A DNA stretch of 22,621 nucleotides from JAAYZQ01 sp034428935 (GCA_034428935.1 DAOUHB010000140.1:1-22621); one strand, 5' to 3'. Counted from the first letter of the stretch, positions 7,460 through 15,231 are shown. The notes: generated by a model not told the origin, from the sequence alone. Numbers and translations are program-made.

Positions 7460-7585
7460 CCAAACCTGGTGCAAGACCAAACCTTGTTCAAAGTATAGGG
7501 GATTTCGGGCCGGATCGTTTGACTGCTGGCTGACCCGAGCCTGACGGCGGCGGGGTGCGCGCCGTTTTCTCTTTCCCCTCAACTG

Positions 7586-7594
7586 TGGTATCAT
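7586..7594 (+). promoter_or_regulatory. Extended -10 promoter immediately before DUF2723 gene
   Basis: TGGTATCAT lies with its last base only nine bases before the ATG at 7604. Transcription would begin around 7601-7604, so the mRNA would have almost no leader. There is no recognisable -35 (TTTCTC at 17-base spacing) and no Shine-Dalgarno sequence. Confidence 0.65.
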
Positions 7595-7603
7595 ACCCCG
7601 GCG

Positions 7604-10219
7604 ATGGACGCCCGGATGACAGCGCTGAGAGCGCGCGCAAAGGCCGTGTGGGAGCTGGCTGCGGACTGGCTGCTTGCCGCCGGCTGCTTCCTGTTCTCCC
7701 TGATCCTCTACCTCCAGACCATGGCCCCTTCGGTGGCGGCGCTGTACGACGACAGCCTGGAATTTCCCCTGGTGGTCCACCGCCTGGCCATCGCCCACCC
7801 CACGGGCTATCCGCTCTACACGCTTCTGGCCCGGCTGGTCAGCCTGGGGCCGTGGACCAACGTGGCCTGGGGCGTTAACCTGCTGTCGGCGCTGGCGGCG
7901 GCGCTGACCGTGGCCCTGGTCTACCTGGTGGCCCGCCGCCTGGTCCGACCGGCCAAGCTCCGGCGCCTGCCGGCGCTGGTCGGGGCCCTGGCCCTGGCCG
8001 TCTCGCCCGTGTTCTGGTCGCAGGCGGTGGTGGCCGAGGTCTATGCCCTGCACGCTGCCTTTGTCGCCGGGCTGCTCTGGCTGGCGCTGCGCTGGGCGCG
8101 CCGGCCCCTGGTGGCCGTCCGGCCCTTTTCGCTCCTCCTGGCGCCCCCGGCGAGGAGGGGGCCGCTCTTCTTGCCGCGGCCGGGGCTGTGGACGCGCCTG
8201 CCCGTGGGCGTGCGCAGGTTCGGCCGGCGGGCGGGCGCGGCCTACCGGCGGGCCTTGCCCGCGGTGCCGCCCGCGCGACGCCTGCAGCCCCACCCGCTCA
8301 TCTACGCCCTGGCCGGCGCCTTTGGCCTGGCCCTGGCGCACCACCGCACCGTCCTGCTGCTGGCGCTTGCCCTCCTGGCCTTTGTCCTGCTGGTCGAGCC
8401 CCGCGTCCTGCGGCGCGCGGCCCTCCTGGGCCCCGAGCGCCCCGGGTGGCCCCGCTGGCGGCAGCTCGCCGGCCGGCCCATCGTGCTCCTCGTCGTGGCC
8501 CTGGCCGTCCCCCTCCTCCTCTACCTCTACCTGCCCCTGCGCGGCAGCGTGGGCTCCCTCGACGGCACGTACGAGAATACCTGGGCCGGCTTCTGGCAGT
8601 GGGTGACGGCCGGCAGCTACGGCGCGTTCCTGGCCGACAATCCCCTGGCCCGCGACCTGGACGCCGCCTTTTACGGGCAGCTCTTCTGGCAGCAGTTCGG
8701 CCCCGTGGGCCTGGCCCTGGCCATCCTCGGCCTCGTCGCCCTCGCCGGCCGGGCCCGTTCCGTGGCCCACCTGGCCCTCACCGGCCTGGCCTTCGTCGCC
8801 TTCGTGGCCTTTGCCCTGATCTACCGCGTCCCCGACGTGGAGGTGTTTTTCATCCCGGCCTTTTTGCTGGTGGCCCTGTGGCTGGCCGCCGGCCTGGACT
8901 ATGCCACGCGGCTGCTGCGCGTCCGGGACTCGGCCCCCGCCCTGCGCCGCCTGCAGGCGGCCGCCGGCGTGCTCCTCGTCGTGGCCGCCGTGGCCCAGCC
9001 GCTGTGGATCGCCGCCCGCGCCTATCCCGATGTGGACCTCAGCCGGCGCTGGATCGTGCACGACTGGGGGCTTTACGTCCTCGACGAGCCCCCGCCCGAG
9101 GCGAGGGTGACCGTCGTCGGCCTCCTGGGCGAGATGACCCTGCTGCGCTATTTCCAGGAGACGGCCGGCGCCGCCCCCTGGCTGGAGACCGTGGCCGCTG
9201 ACGACGAGGGGGACCGGCGGGCGGCGGTGGATGCCGCCCTGGAAGAGGGTTCGGCCGTCTATATCACGCGGCCGCTGCCCGGCCTGGCCGGCGACCACGC
9301 CCTGGACGCCGTGACGGGCATGATCGAGGTCCTGGGCGAGCTGGAGACGATCATCCGGGTCGGTGCGCCCGACGACGAGGTGCCGCCTATCCCCCGCCCG
9401 CTGGACGCCATGCCGGTGCCGGGGCTGGAGCTGCTGGGCTATGGCGTGCACCAACACGCGGGCCACTGGCAGGCATGGGCGCGCCTGCGCCTGTGGTGGC
9501 GGGCGCCCGGCGGGCTCGACGCACCCCTCAAGGTCTCGGCCCGGCTGCTGGCCGCAGGCGGCCAGGTGGTGGCCGCCGCCGACGCCGAGCCGGTCGCGGG
9601 CGCCTATCCCACCACGGCCTGGCGGCCGGGCGAGGTGGTGGTCGACGCCTACGAACTGGCGCTGCCCGCCGGCCTGCCGCCGGGGGAGTATACGCCGCTG
9701 GTGATCGTCTACGACCCGGAGACGGGGGCCGAGCGGGGCAGGGTCGAGCTGGCGCCGGTGTCGCTGGCCGCCCACCCGGCCCTGCCGCCCCGCCGCGCCC
9801 TGGATGCCGGCCTGGCCCGCGTGGCCCGCGCCCGCTTTCGCGAGCTGACCCTGGTGGGCTGGACGCCGCCCGGAGAAGGGGCGACCTATGCCGCCGGCGA
9901 GGCGCTGCCCCTCTCCCTGCTGTGGCAGGCAAGGGAACCGGCCGGCGGCGAGTGGCAGGCCTCCTTTTTCCTGGAGGGCGCCGGCCGGCAGATCCTCCTC
10001 GGCCGGGAGCCGGTGGGCGGGCCCTATCCCACCGCCCGCTGGCAAGGGGACCAGGCCGTGGCCCAGTGGCCGGCCCTGCACCTGCCCGCCGAGGCGCCCC
10101 CCGGCGACTACCGCCTGCTGATGCGCGTCGAGCGCGACGGCCGGCCCGTGCCCTGGGGGCGGGGCCCGCTGCCGGGGGGCAGCGACCTGCAGCTTGGGAT
10201 TCTAAGCGTCGCCGAGTAG
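7604..10219 (+). CDS. DUF2723 (TMEM260-like) multi-pass membrane protein, probable glycosyltransferase
   Basis: 871 residues. The N-terminal half is a polytopic membrane domain with about nine or ten hydrophobic segments up to residue 470. It has the family signature YLQTMAPSVAALYDDSLEF then IAHPTGYPLYTLL (36-75), VVAEVYALHA (142-151), LALAHHRT (242-249) and YLPLRGS (309-315). The acidic first loop is where lipid-linked-sugar mannosyltransferases hold catalytic Asp/Glu (here Asp49, Asp50, Glu53). An Arg/Pro-rich stretch at about 166-232 interrupts the helices and looks like an insertion. Residues beyond 480 form a soluble, presumably extracytoplasmic part with two similar beta-rich segments (LPAGLPPGEY and LPAEAPPGDY). 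The substrate is unknown. A second ATG exists four codons in; neither has a ribosome binding site. Confidence 0.85.
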   Translation: MDARMTALRARAKAVWELAADWLLAAGCFLFSLILYLQTMAPSVAALYDDSLEFPLVVHRLAIAHPTGYPLYTLLARLVSLGPWTNVAWGVNLLSALAAALTVALVYLVARRLVRPAKLRRLPALVGALALAVSPVFWSQAVVAEVYALHAAFVAGLLWLALRWARRPLVAVRPFSLLLAPPARRGPLFLPRPGLWTRLPVGVRRFGRRAGAAYRRALPAVPPARRLQPHPLIYALAGAFGLALAHHRTVLLLALALLAFVLLVEPRVLRRAALLGPERPGWPRWRQLAGRPIVLLVVALAVPLLLYLYLPLRGSVGSLDGTYENTWAGFWQWVTAGSYGAFLADNPLARDLDAAFYGQLFWQQFGPVGLALAILGLVALAGRARSVAHLALTGLAFVAFVAFALIYRVPDVEVFFIPAFLLVALWLAAGLDYATRLLRVRDSAPALRRLQAAAGVLLVVAAVAQPLWIAARAYPDVDLSRRWIVHDWGLYVLDEPPPEARVTVVGLLGEMTLLRYFQETAGAAPWLETVAADDEGDRRAAVDAALEEGSAVYITRPLPGLAGDHALDAVTGMIEVLGELETIIRVGAPDDEVPPIPRPLDAMPVPGLELLGYGVHQHAGHWQAWARLRLWWRAPGGLDAPLKVSARLLAAGGQVVAAADAEPVAGAYPTTAWRPGEVVVDAYELALPAGLPPGEYTPLVIVYDPETGAERGRVELAPVSLAAHPALPPRRALDAGLARVARARFRELTLVGWTPPGEGATYAAGEALPLSLLWQAREPAGGEWQASFFLEGAGRQILLGREPVGGPYPTARWQGDQAVAQWPALHLPAEAPPGDYRLLMRVERDGRPVPWGRGPLPGGSDLQLGILSVAE

Positions 10220-10228
10220 GAGGCGATC

Positions 10229-10326
10229 CGAACCACTGGAACCACTGAGCCACTGAAGAAGATGAGGCCACTGACGGTGACGGGCCATCAGTGGCCTCAT
10301 CCTGTTCATCCCTTCAGTGGTTCCGG
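10229..10326. repeat. Nested inverted repeat with reiterated CCACTG motifs
   Basis: Four direct CCACTG copies (10233, 10242, 10250, 10268) and two inverted CAGTGG copies (10289, 10315). The inner arms are a perfect 14-bp stem (10261-10274 with 10288-10301, 13-base loop); the outer arms pair GAACCACTG/CCACTGAAG-type sequence with CTTCAGTGGTTCCGG (10312-10326). It lies directly after the DUF2723 stop and before the next promoter. It probably works as a transcription end, but there is no T-tract; it may also be an intergenic repeat element. Confidence 0.75.
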
Positions 10327-10355
10327 CCCTCCATCGCTGACTGCCTTGGTCCGAT

Positions 10356-10384
10356 TTGTCAAGGGAACCGTCCTATGGTAGACT
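10356..10384 (+). promoter_or_regulatory. Promoter for the radical SAM pair
   Basis: TTGTCA (10356-10361), a 17-base spacer and TAGACT (10379-10384) preceded by TGG. The predicted start near 10391 gives a leader of about 75 nt before the TTG start codon. Confidence 0.75.
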
Positions 10385-10465
10385 GGGGCGCGCTTGTCGC
10401 ACAAGCCGGGCGCGTGTGCCCGGCTAGCCGTTCCAGGGGTCAGCCTAGTTCAGGGGGAGTTCGCC

Positions 10466-11896
10466 TTGCGCGTCCTGTTCGTCGAGCAACAGATCGACTA
10501 CGAGCCCCAGGGGATCATGGTCCTGTCCAGCGTCCTGAAGGCCGCCGGCCACGAAGTGGAGCTGGCCGTGGCCGCCCACGGCGACCCCCTGGCGGTGGCC
10601 CGTGGCTTTCGCCCCGACGTGGCCGCCTTTTCGGTCATCACCGGCTCGCAGCGCTATTACCTGGGCCTCAACCGCCGCCTCAAGGCCGAGCTGCCCGGGC
10701 TGTTCTCCGTCTTTGGCGGGCCGCACCCCACCTTTTTCCCGGAGATGGTCCGGGAGGAAGGCGTCGATGGCCTGTGCCGGGGGGAAGGCGAGGAGGCATT
10801 CGTCGCCCTCCTGGACGGGCTGGCGGAGGGCGGCCGCGAGGCGGTGCTGGACCTGGCCAACTGGTCCTTTCGCCAGGACGGCCAGGTGATCGGCAACCCG
10901 GTGCGGCCCTATCTCGAAGACCTGGACGCGCTGCCCTTTCCCGACCGGGCGCTGGTCTACGAGCGGGACCCCGTCACGGCGCGCAGCAAGATCAAGCACT
11001 TCCTGGCCGGGCGGGGCTGCCCCTACAACTGCACCTATTGCTTCAACCACGCCCTGTCGGAGCTGTATCGCGGCAAGGGCCGGCGCTTTCGCCTGCGCAG
11101 CGTGCAGAACGTCATCGACGAGGTGCGCTGGGTGCGGGATCACTATCCGCTGGAATTTGTCGTCTTTGTGGACGACACCTTTGTCCTGTCGCCCGATTGG
11201 CTGGCCGAGTTCGCCGCCGAGTATCCACGGCAGGTGGGCCTGCCCTTTTTCTGCAACACCCGCGCCAACCTGGTGACCGCCGAGCAGGTGCGCCTCCTCA
11301 AGGAGGCCGGCTGCCACTCGGTGAGCATGGGCGTGGAGGCGGGCAGTGACCGCATCCGCAACGAGCTGCTGAAGCGGAACATGAGCAAGGAGCAGATCCT
11401 GGAGGCCGCCCGCCTCATCCACGAGGGCGGCCTGCGGCTGACGACGACCAACATGATCGGCCTGCCGAGCACTACCCTGGAGGACGACTTTGAGACGCTG
11501 GACCTGAGCGCCCGGCTGCGGCCGGCCTACGCCCACGCCTTTATCTTCCAGCCCTATCCCCGCACCGAGTTGGGCGAGTTCACCCGGGAGCAGGGCTGGA
11601 TGGTGGGTACGTTTGACGACATCGGCGAGGTGGCCTGGGACCACTCGGTGCTGAACTTTGACGACGATCACAAGCGGGGGCTGTCGATCCTGCAGCGCTT
11701 TTTCGCCCTCGGCGTCGAGTGGCCGCGCCTGGTGCCCCTCATCCGGCGCCTGACGCGCGCGCGCGACAACCGGCTTTTCTGGCTGTTGAACAAGGCGTGG
11801 AAGGGATGGGCCATCAAGAACCGGGTCCACCCCGTCAAGCTCTCGCTGGGCGAGGTGGTGCAGGCCGCCTGGCATTTCATGCGCATCAAATCGTAA
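10466..11896 (+). CDS. B12-binding domain radical SAM protein, copy 1
   Basis: 476 residues from TTG at 10466. This start is supported by GGGGGAG six bases upstream and by gap-free alignment with the next gene; an upstream ATG (10394) has no such signal. Residues 1-130 form a Rossmann-type cobalamin-binding domain (EPQGIMVLSSVLKAAGHEV) without the DxHxxG histidine, as in many B12-dependent radical SAM enzymes. Cys185-x3-Cys189-x2-Cys192 (GRGCPYNCTYCFN) binds the [4Fe-4S]-SAM cluster, and GVEAGSDRIRN and PYPRTELGEF belong to the TIM-barrel and substrate side. Such enzymes catalyse methyl transfer or radical rearrangements. The substrate here is not deducible; distant relatives act on bacteriochlorophyll, lipids and phosphinates. 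Confidence 0.92.
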   Translation: MRVLFVEQQIDYEPQGIMVLSSVLKAAGHEVELAVAAHGDPLAVARGFRPDVAAFSVITGSQRYYLGLNRRLKAELPGLFSVFGGPHPTFFPEMVREEGVDGLCRGEGEEAFVALLDGLAEGGREAVLDLANWSFRQDGQVIGNPVRPYLEDLDALPFPDRALVYERDPVTARSKIKHFLAGRGCPYNCTYCFNHALSELYRGKGRRFRLRSVQNVIDEVRWVRDHYPLEFVVFVDDTFVLSPDWLAEFAAEYPRQVGLPFFCNTRANLVTAEQVRLLKEAGCHSVSMGVEAGSDRIRNELLKRNMSKEQILEAARLIHEGGLRLTTTNMIGLPSTTLEDDFETLDLSARLRPAYAHAFIFQPYPRTELGEFTREQGWMVGTFDDIGEVAWDHSVLNFDDDHKRGLSILQRFFALGVEWPRLVPLIRRLTRARDNRLFWLLNKAWKGWAIKNRVHPVKLSLGEVVQAAWHFMRIKS

Positions 11897-11944
11897 CCGT
11901 GTGGGGCGGGCCGCCGCCGGTCCGTCCACGGAGGGGAGCTGGCA

Positions 11945-13399
11945 TTGCACCTGCTATTCATCGTCAAAGAGATCGACAACGAGCCCCAGGGCATCCTGCT
12001 CATCAGCAGCCTGCTGAAGCGGGCCGGCCACCAGGTCAGCCTGGTGGTGGCCACCGAGGAGGACCCGGTACAGGCTGCCCTGCGGCTGCGGCCCGACGTC
12101 GTGGGCTATACCGTCTACACCGGGCCCCACACCTGGTACCTGGAGCTGAACCGCCGCATTCGCGCCCAACTGCCCGGCCTGTTTTCCATCTTTGGCGGGC
12201 CGCACCCCACCTTTTTCCCGGAGATGATCGACCGGGAGGGCGTGGACGGGCTGTGCATCGGCGAGGGCGAGTATGCCACCCTGGATTTGATGAACGCCCT
12301 GGAGCGGGACGGAGACGGCGCCGTGCGCCTGGCCGACCCGGCCATCGCCAACTGGTGGTTCAAGCTGAACGGCGAGGTGGTCCGCAACCCGCTGCGCCCC
12401 CTGCTGACGGGCGAGGAGCTGGACGACCTGCCCTTTGCCGACAGGGAGCTGCTCTACGCCGCCCACGCCCAGAGCCGCCAGACCAAGATCAAGCCCTTTA
12501 TCACCGGGCGGGGCTGCCCCTACGATTGTGCCTTTTGCTTCAACAAGGCCTACTCGGACCTGTATGGGGGCCAGGGGCGACGCTTTCGCCGGCGCAGCGT
12601 GGACGATGTCCTGCGGGAGCTGCAAGAGGTCATTGCCCACCACGACGTGCGGTTCGTGCTCTTCATGGACGACACCTTCATCCTCCAGGACCGCTGGCTC
12701 CAGGAGTTCATGGGCCGCTACAAGGACGAGGTGGGCCTGCCCTTCTGGTGCCAGGTGCGGGCCAACCTGGTCACCGACGAAAAGATCGCCCTCTTCAAGG
12801 ATGCGGGCTGCGTGTCCGTCAGCTTTGGCCTGGAGGCGGGCAACGACCACCTGCGCAACGTCGTGCTCAACCGCAACATGAGCCGCGAGGAGATCCTGGG
12901 CGCTGCCGAGATCCTGCGCCGCCACGGCGTAGCGTTCATGACCAACAATATGCTCGGCCTGCCCACCGGCAGCCTGGAGACCGACTTTGAGACGCTGGAT
13001 CTGAATGCCCAGTGCCGGCCGGCCTATGCCAACGTCTTTCTCTTCCAGCCCTACCCGAAGACCGCCCTGGGTGAGTGGGCCTATCGCGAGGGCTGGATGA
13101 TGGGCTCCTTTGACGACCTGTCGGGCTCGGTGAGCGACGACACGGTCATCCGCTTTGGCAGCGACGACGAAAAGCGCCAGATCGAAAATCTACAGAAGCT
13201 CTTTGCCCTGGGCGTCGAGCTGCCCTGGCTTCTGCCGGTCATCCGGCGGCTGATCCGCCGCCGGCCAAGCCGGCTGCACTGGCTGGTCTACAAGCTGTGG
13301 AAGGGCTGGGCCATCAAGCGGCGGATGTTCCCCTTTGCCATGTCGCCCCGTGAGTACCTGGACTCGGCGCTGTACTATATGCGCATCAAGAGCCAATAA
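11945..13399 (+). CDS. B12-binding domain radical SAM protein, copy 2
   Basis: 484 residues, a tandem paralogue of the preceding gene. By hand count 67 of the first 111 aligned residues are identical, with no gaps, and the C-terminal KxWKGWAIK...YMRIKS end matches too. The cluster motif is Cys191-x3-Cys195-x2-Cys198 (GRGCPYDCAFCFN). The start is TTG with GGAGGGGAG upstream, like copy 1. The 48-nt gap and shared strand indicate one operon. Divergence is highest after the first domain and around the Phe/Trp-rich region before the final 60 residues, suggesting two related substrates or successive steps rather than a redundant copy. It is cytoplasmic or peripheral, with no membrane segment. Confidence 0.92.
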   Translation: MHLLFIVKEIDNEPQGILLISSLLKRAGHQVSLVVATEEDPVQAALRLRPDVVGYTVYTGPHTWYLELNRRIRAQLPGLFSIFGGPHPTFFPEMIDREGVDGLCIGEGEYATLDLMNALERDGDGAVRLADPAIANWWFKLNGEVVRNPLRPLLTGEELDDLPFADRELLYAAHAQSRQTKIKPFITGRGCPYDCAFCFNKAYSDLYGGQGRRFRRRSVDDVLRELQEVIAHHDVRFVLFMDDTFILQDRWLQEFMGRYKDEVGLPFWCQVRANLVTDEKIALFKDAGCVSVSFGLEAGNDHLRNVVLNRNMSREEILGAAEILRRHGVAFMTNNMLGLPTGSLETDFETLDLNAQCRPAYANVFLFQPYPKTALGEWAYREGWMMGSFDDLSGSVSDDTVIRFGSDDEKRQIENLQKLFALGVELPWLLPVIRRLIRRRPSRLHWLVYKLWKGWAIKRRMFPFAMSPREYLDSALYYMRIKSQ

Positions 13400-13411
13400 G
13401 AAGCTGCCGTC

Positions 13412-13600
13412 TCAGCCAGGCTGCCAGTAGCGGCGACCGTGGATGACCACGGTTCGCCGCCAGGCACGGGGCAGCAGCCCGAGCAGCGCAGGCCAGGCGC
13501 GCCGCCTCTCCCCTGCCGCCGGAAAGCGGATTGCGGAGCTCTCGCGCACCTCGGCGGCGCCGCCAAGGCGCTCGGGCCTGGCGGCCACGGTTGATTCCAT
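13412..13600 (-). CDS. Doubtful small ORF, 62 residues
   Basis: Starts at ATG 13600 with GAGGGAAAGG immediately upstream and ends RRTVVIHGRRYWQPG. Third codon positions are mostly G or C, as in neighbouring genes, and it follows the small exported-protein gene by 46 nt on the same strand. Against it, there is no recognisable domain, it is short, Arg/Ala-rich sequence arises easily in GC-rich DNA, and it overlaps a strong hairpin. Treat as tentative. Confidence 0.25.
   Translation of the reverse strand: MESTVAARPERLGGAAEVRESSAIRFPAAGERRRAWPALLGLLPRAWRRTVVIHGRRYWQPG
13430..13460 (+). terminator. Strong hairpin after the radical SAM operon
   Basis: 13-bp stem (GCGGCGA-CCGTGG with CCACGG-T-TCGCCGC, one bulged T) around an ATGA loop, starting 31 nt after the stop of copy 2. 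There is no T-tract, so this would be an imperfect intrinsic terminator or an mRNA 3'-end stabiliser. Confidence 0.5.
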
Positions 13601-13628
13601 CCTTTCCCTCGCAGACGAACTCGCACCG

Positions 13629-13654
13629 GCCGGGTTCGATTCCCGGCTATCTCC
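13629..13654 (+). other. Orphan tRNA T-arm-like sequence
   Basis: GCCGGGTTCGATTCCCGGC has a canonical T-stem and T-loop (TTCGATT with closing G-C) and is followed by TATCTCCA, like a tRNA or tmRNA 3' acceptor end. No matching 5' acceptor (GAGATAG or GGAGATA) or anticodon arm exists in the preceding 150 bases. It may be a tRNA fragment or a coincidental palindrome. Confidence 0.3.
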
Positions 13655-13922
13655 AGATCTCGGCCGGCTCTCCGGGCTGCCGGAGCGCCCGCATGGGGCG
13701 GATTGCCCCGGCAGGCGGGGCGCTGCCGTACTCCCCCGGTTGGTCAGTTCCGGCTTCCGGCGTCGACAGGCCGGCCATGGAGCTGGCGCTCCTCGTACCT
13801 TCACCCGTGGGCATGGCCGTCGGCGCCGGGTCGGCCGGCTGGACCAGCCGCCCCGACCCGAGCAAGACCAGGAGAGCCAGTATGGTGAAGGTCAGTCCCG
13901 TGCGCCAGGTTACGTCGTGCAT
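13647..13922 (-). CDS. Small exported or membrane-anchored Pro/Ala-rich protein
   Basis: 91 residues starting MHDVTWRTGLTFTILALLVL, i.e. a charged N-terminus and a hydrophobic stretch at about 10-23, consistent with an uncleaved signal anchor or signal peptide. The rest is low-complexity, rich in Pro, Gly, Ala, Thr and Ser, so probably an extended extracytoplasmic tail. The ATG at 13922 was chosen over an upstream ATG because GGGAG lies six bases before it and an extended -10 (13948-13956) lies about 26 bases before it. I do not recognise the family, and the function is unknown. It is divergent from glpX and transcribed convergently towards the radical SAM operon. Confidence 0.55.
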   Translation of the reverse strand: MHDVTWRTGLTFTILALLVLLGSGRLVQPADPAPTAMPTGEGTRSASSMAGLSTPEAGTDQPGEYGSAPPAGAIRPMRALRQPGEPAEIWR

Positions 13923-13947
13923 GCTTTCTCCCACTTCGGTTGGCACC

Positions 13948-13956
13948 AGCATACCA
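13948..13956 (-). promoter_or_regulatory. Extended -10 element for the small exported-protein gene
   Basis: Minus strand TGGTATGCT, TGn plus a 4/6 -10 match, with no good -35. The predicted leader of about 20 nt includes the GGGAG ribosome binding site. Confidence 0.45.
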
Positions 13957-14029
13957 CATTTTGCGCTACGGGTGCCTGACGCTTCTCCGGCGCAAAGGCC
14001 ACACCTGCCCACACCAGGCCCTTCCAGAC

Positions 14030-14058
14030 TTTCCAATTTTCAAGAAGTATGTTATACT
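14030..14058 (+). promoter_or_regulatory. Promoter for glpX
   Basis: TTTCCA (14030-14035), a 17-base spacer and TATACT (14053-14058) with a TGT extension. The leader of about 93 nt is structured: TTCGGG (14068-14073) pairs with CCCGAA (14104-14109), CCTAT (14064) with ATAGG (14121), and GGCAGTTTCT occurs twice (14079 and 14110). Confidence 0.7.
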
Positions 14059-14157
14059 GGTGTCCTATTCGGGAGAAGGGCAGTTTCTTGAGTGCAAGTT
14101 GGCCCCGAAGGCAGTTTCTGATAGGTTCACACGTGGATTCCCAGGAGACGCGCGCCC

Positions 14158-15144
14158 ATGAATGCAAGCCCTGATCGAAACCTCGCAATGGAACTGGCCC
14201 GTGTTACCGAGGCGGCGGCGATGGCAGCCGGTCGCTGGATGGGCAGGGGGAACAAGGAGGCCTCGGACCAGGCCGCCGTGGATGCCATGCGCCTGGTCCT
14301 GAACACGGTCGAAATGGACGGGATCATTGTCATCGGCGAGGGAGAAAAGGACGAGGCGCCCATGCTCTATAACGGAGAGCACCTGGGGACCGGCAACCCG
14401 CCCCTGGTCGACATCGCCGTCGATCCCATCGACGGCACGACCGTCCTGTCGCTGGGGCGCTCGGGGGCGCTGGCCGTCGTGTCGCTCTCGGAGCGGGGCA
14501 CCATGTATGACCCGCACTGCATCATGTACATGAACAAGATCGCCGTCGGCCCGGAGGCGGCGGGCACCATCGACATCGACGCCCCGGTGGACGTGAACCT
14601 GCGGAGCGTGGCCCGGGCCAAGCGGCGCGACGTGGACGACCTGACCGTCATCATCCTGGACCGCCCTCGCCACCACGAGCTCATCCAGGAGGTGCGCTCG
14701 GTGGGAGCGCGCATCCGCCTGATCAGCGATGGCGATATAGCCGGTGCCCTCATGACCGCCATCGCCGACACGGGCATCGACGTCCTCATGGGTATCGGCG
14801 GCTCGCCGGAGGCGGTCGTCAGTGCGTGTGCCCTCAAGTGCGTGGGAGGAGACATGCAGTGCAAGCTCTGGCCGCGCAACGACGACGAGCGGGACGGGGC
14901 CCTCGAGGCCGGCATGGATCTCGACACCGTCCTGGGCATCGACGACCTGGTCCAGGGGAACAATGTCTTTTTCTCGGCGACGGGGATCACCGACGGCCAA
15001 TTGCTGGAAGGTGTTCGCTATTTTGGCGGAGGAGCCAAGACGCACACCCTGGTCATGCGCTCTCTGTCGGGGACTGTGCGATTCATCGAAGGCACCCATC
15101 GCTGGGACAAGCTGATGCGCTACAGCCAGATTCGTTTTGACTAG
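14158..15144 (+). CDS. glpX: Class II fructose-1,6-bisphosphatase
   Basis: Hydrolyses fructose-1,6-bisphosphate to fructose-6-phosphate in gluconeogenesis. The 328-residue length is normal for GlpX. Metal and substrate motifs are clear: GEGEKDEAPMLYNGE (60-74) and DIAVDPIDGTT (85-95), then ISDGDIAGAL and GIGGSPE in the sugar-phosphate region. AGGAG at 14143-14147, ten bases upstream, supports the ATG. It has its own promoter and is separated from rho by a terminator-like hairpin, so it is probably monocistronic. No class I FBPase is seen nearby, so this may be the main gluconeogenic enzyme. Confidence 0.96.
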   Translation: MNASPDRNLAMELARVTEAAAMAAGRWMGRGNKEASDQAAVDAMRLVLNTVEMDGIIVIGEGEKDEAPMLYNGEHLGTGNPPLVDIAVDPIDGTTVLSLGRSGALAVVSLSERGTMYDPHCIMYMNKIAVGPEAAGTIDIDAPVDVNLRSVARAKRRDVDDLTVIILDRPRHHELIQEVRSVGARIRLISDGDIAGALMTAIADTGIDVLMGIGGSPEAVVSACALKCVGGDMQCKLWPRNDDERDGALEAGMDLDTVLGIDDLVQGNNVFFSATGITDGQLLEGVRYFGGGAKTHTLVMRSLSGTVRFIEGTHRWDKLMRYSQIRFD

Positions 15145-15186
15145 CGCATGCTCGCGAGCAGGGCAACGTGGGCCTGCACGACGAGC

Positions 15187-15231
15187 CCGGCACATTGGTT
15201 GCGGGTGCTGGCTGCCCGGTGCCGGTTTATT
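15187..15231 (+). terminator. Probable glpX terminator
   Basis: CCGGCAC (15187-15193) pairs with GTGCCGG (15219-15225), with internal GC pairing possible in the loop, and TTTATT follows at once. It sits 43 bp after the glpX stop and before the rho promoter. Confidence 0.55.

Noticed and set aside
7388..10081. A nearly 900-residue minus-strand open frame opposite the DUF2723 gene
   Set aside because: Gly/Arg/Gln/His/Pro-rich with no fold-like pattern. It is an antisense artefact of GC-rich codon third positions; the plus-strand frame has clear membrane segments and family motifs.
10394..10465. ATG-started N-terminal extension of radical SAM copy 1
   Set aside because: No Shine-Dalgarno; the extension starts almost on the predicted transcription start and has no counterpart in the tandem paralogue, while the TTG at 10466 has a strong one.
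13430..13660. A tmRNA or permuted tmRNA gene suggested by the T-arm at 13629 and GCAGACGAACTCGCA (ADELA)
   Set aside because: No 5' acceptor partner, no conserved D-loop-like segment and no stop-terminated tag ORF in the expected place.
13443..13979. A 178-residue plus-strand ORF
   Set aside because: No ribosome binding site and Arg/Ser/Pro/Gly-biased. It overlaps a better-supported minus-strand gene and both divergent promoters.
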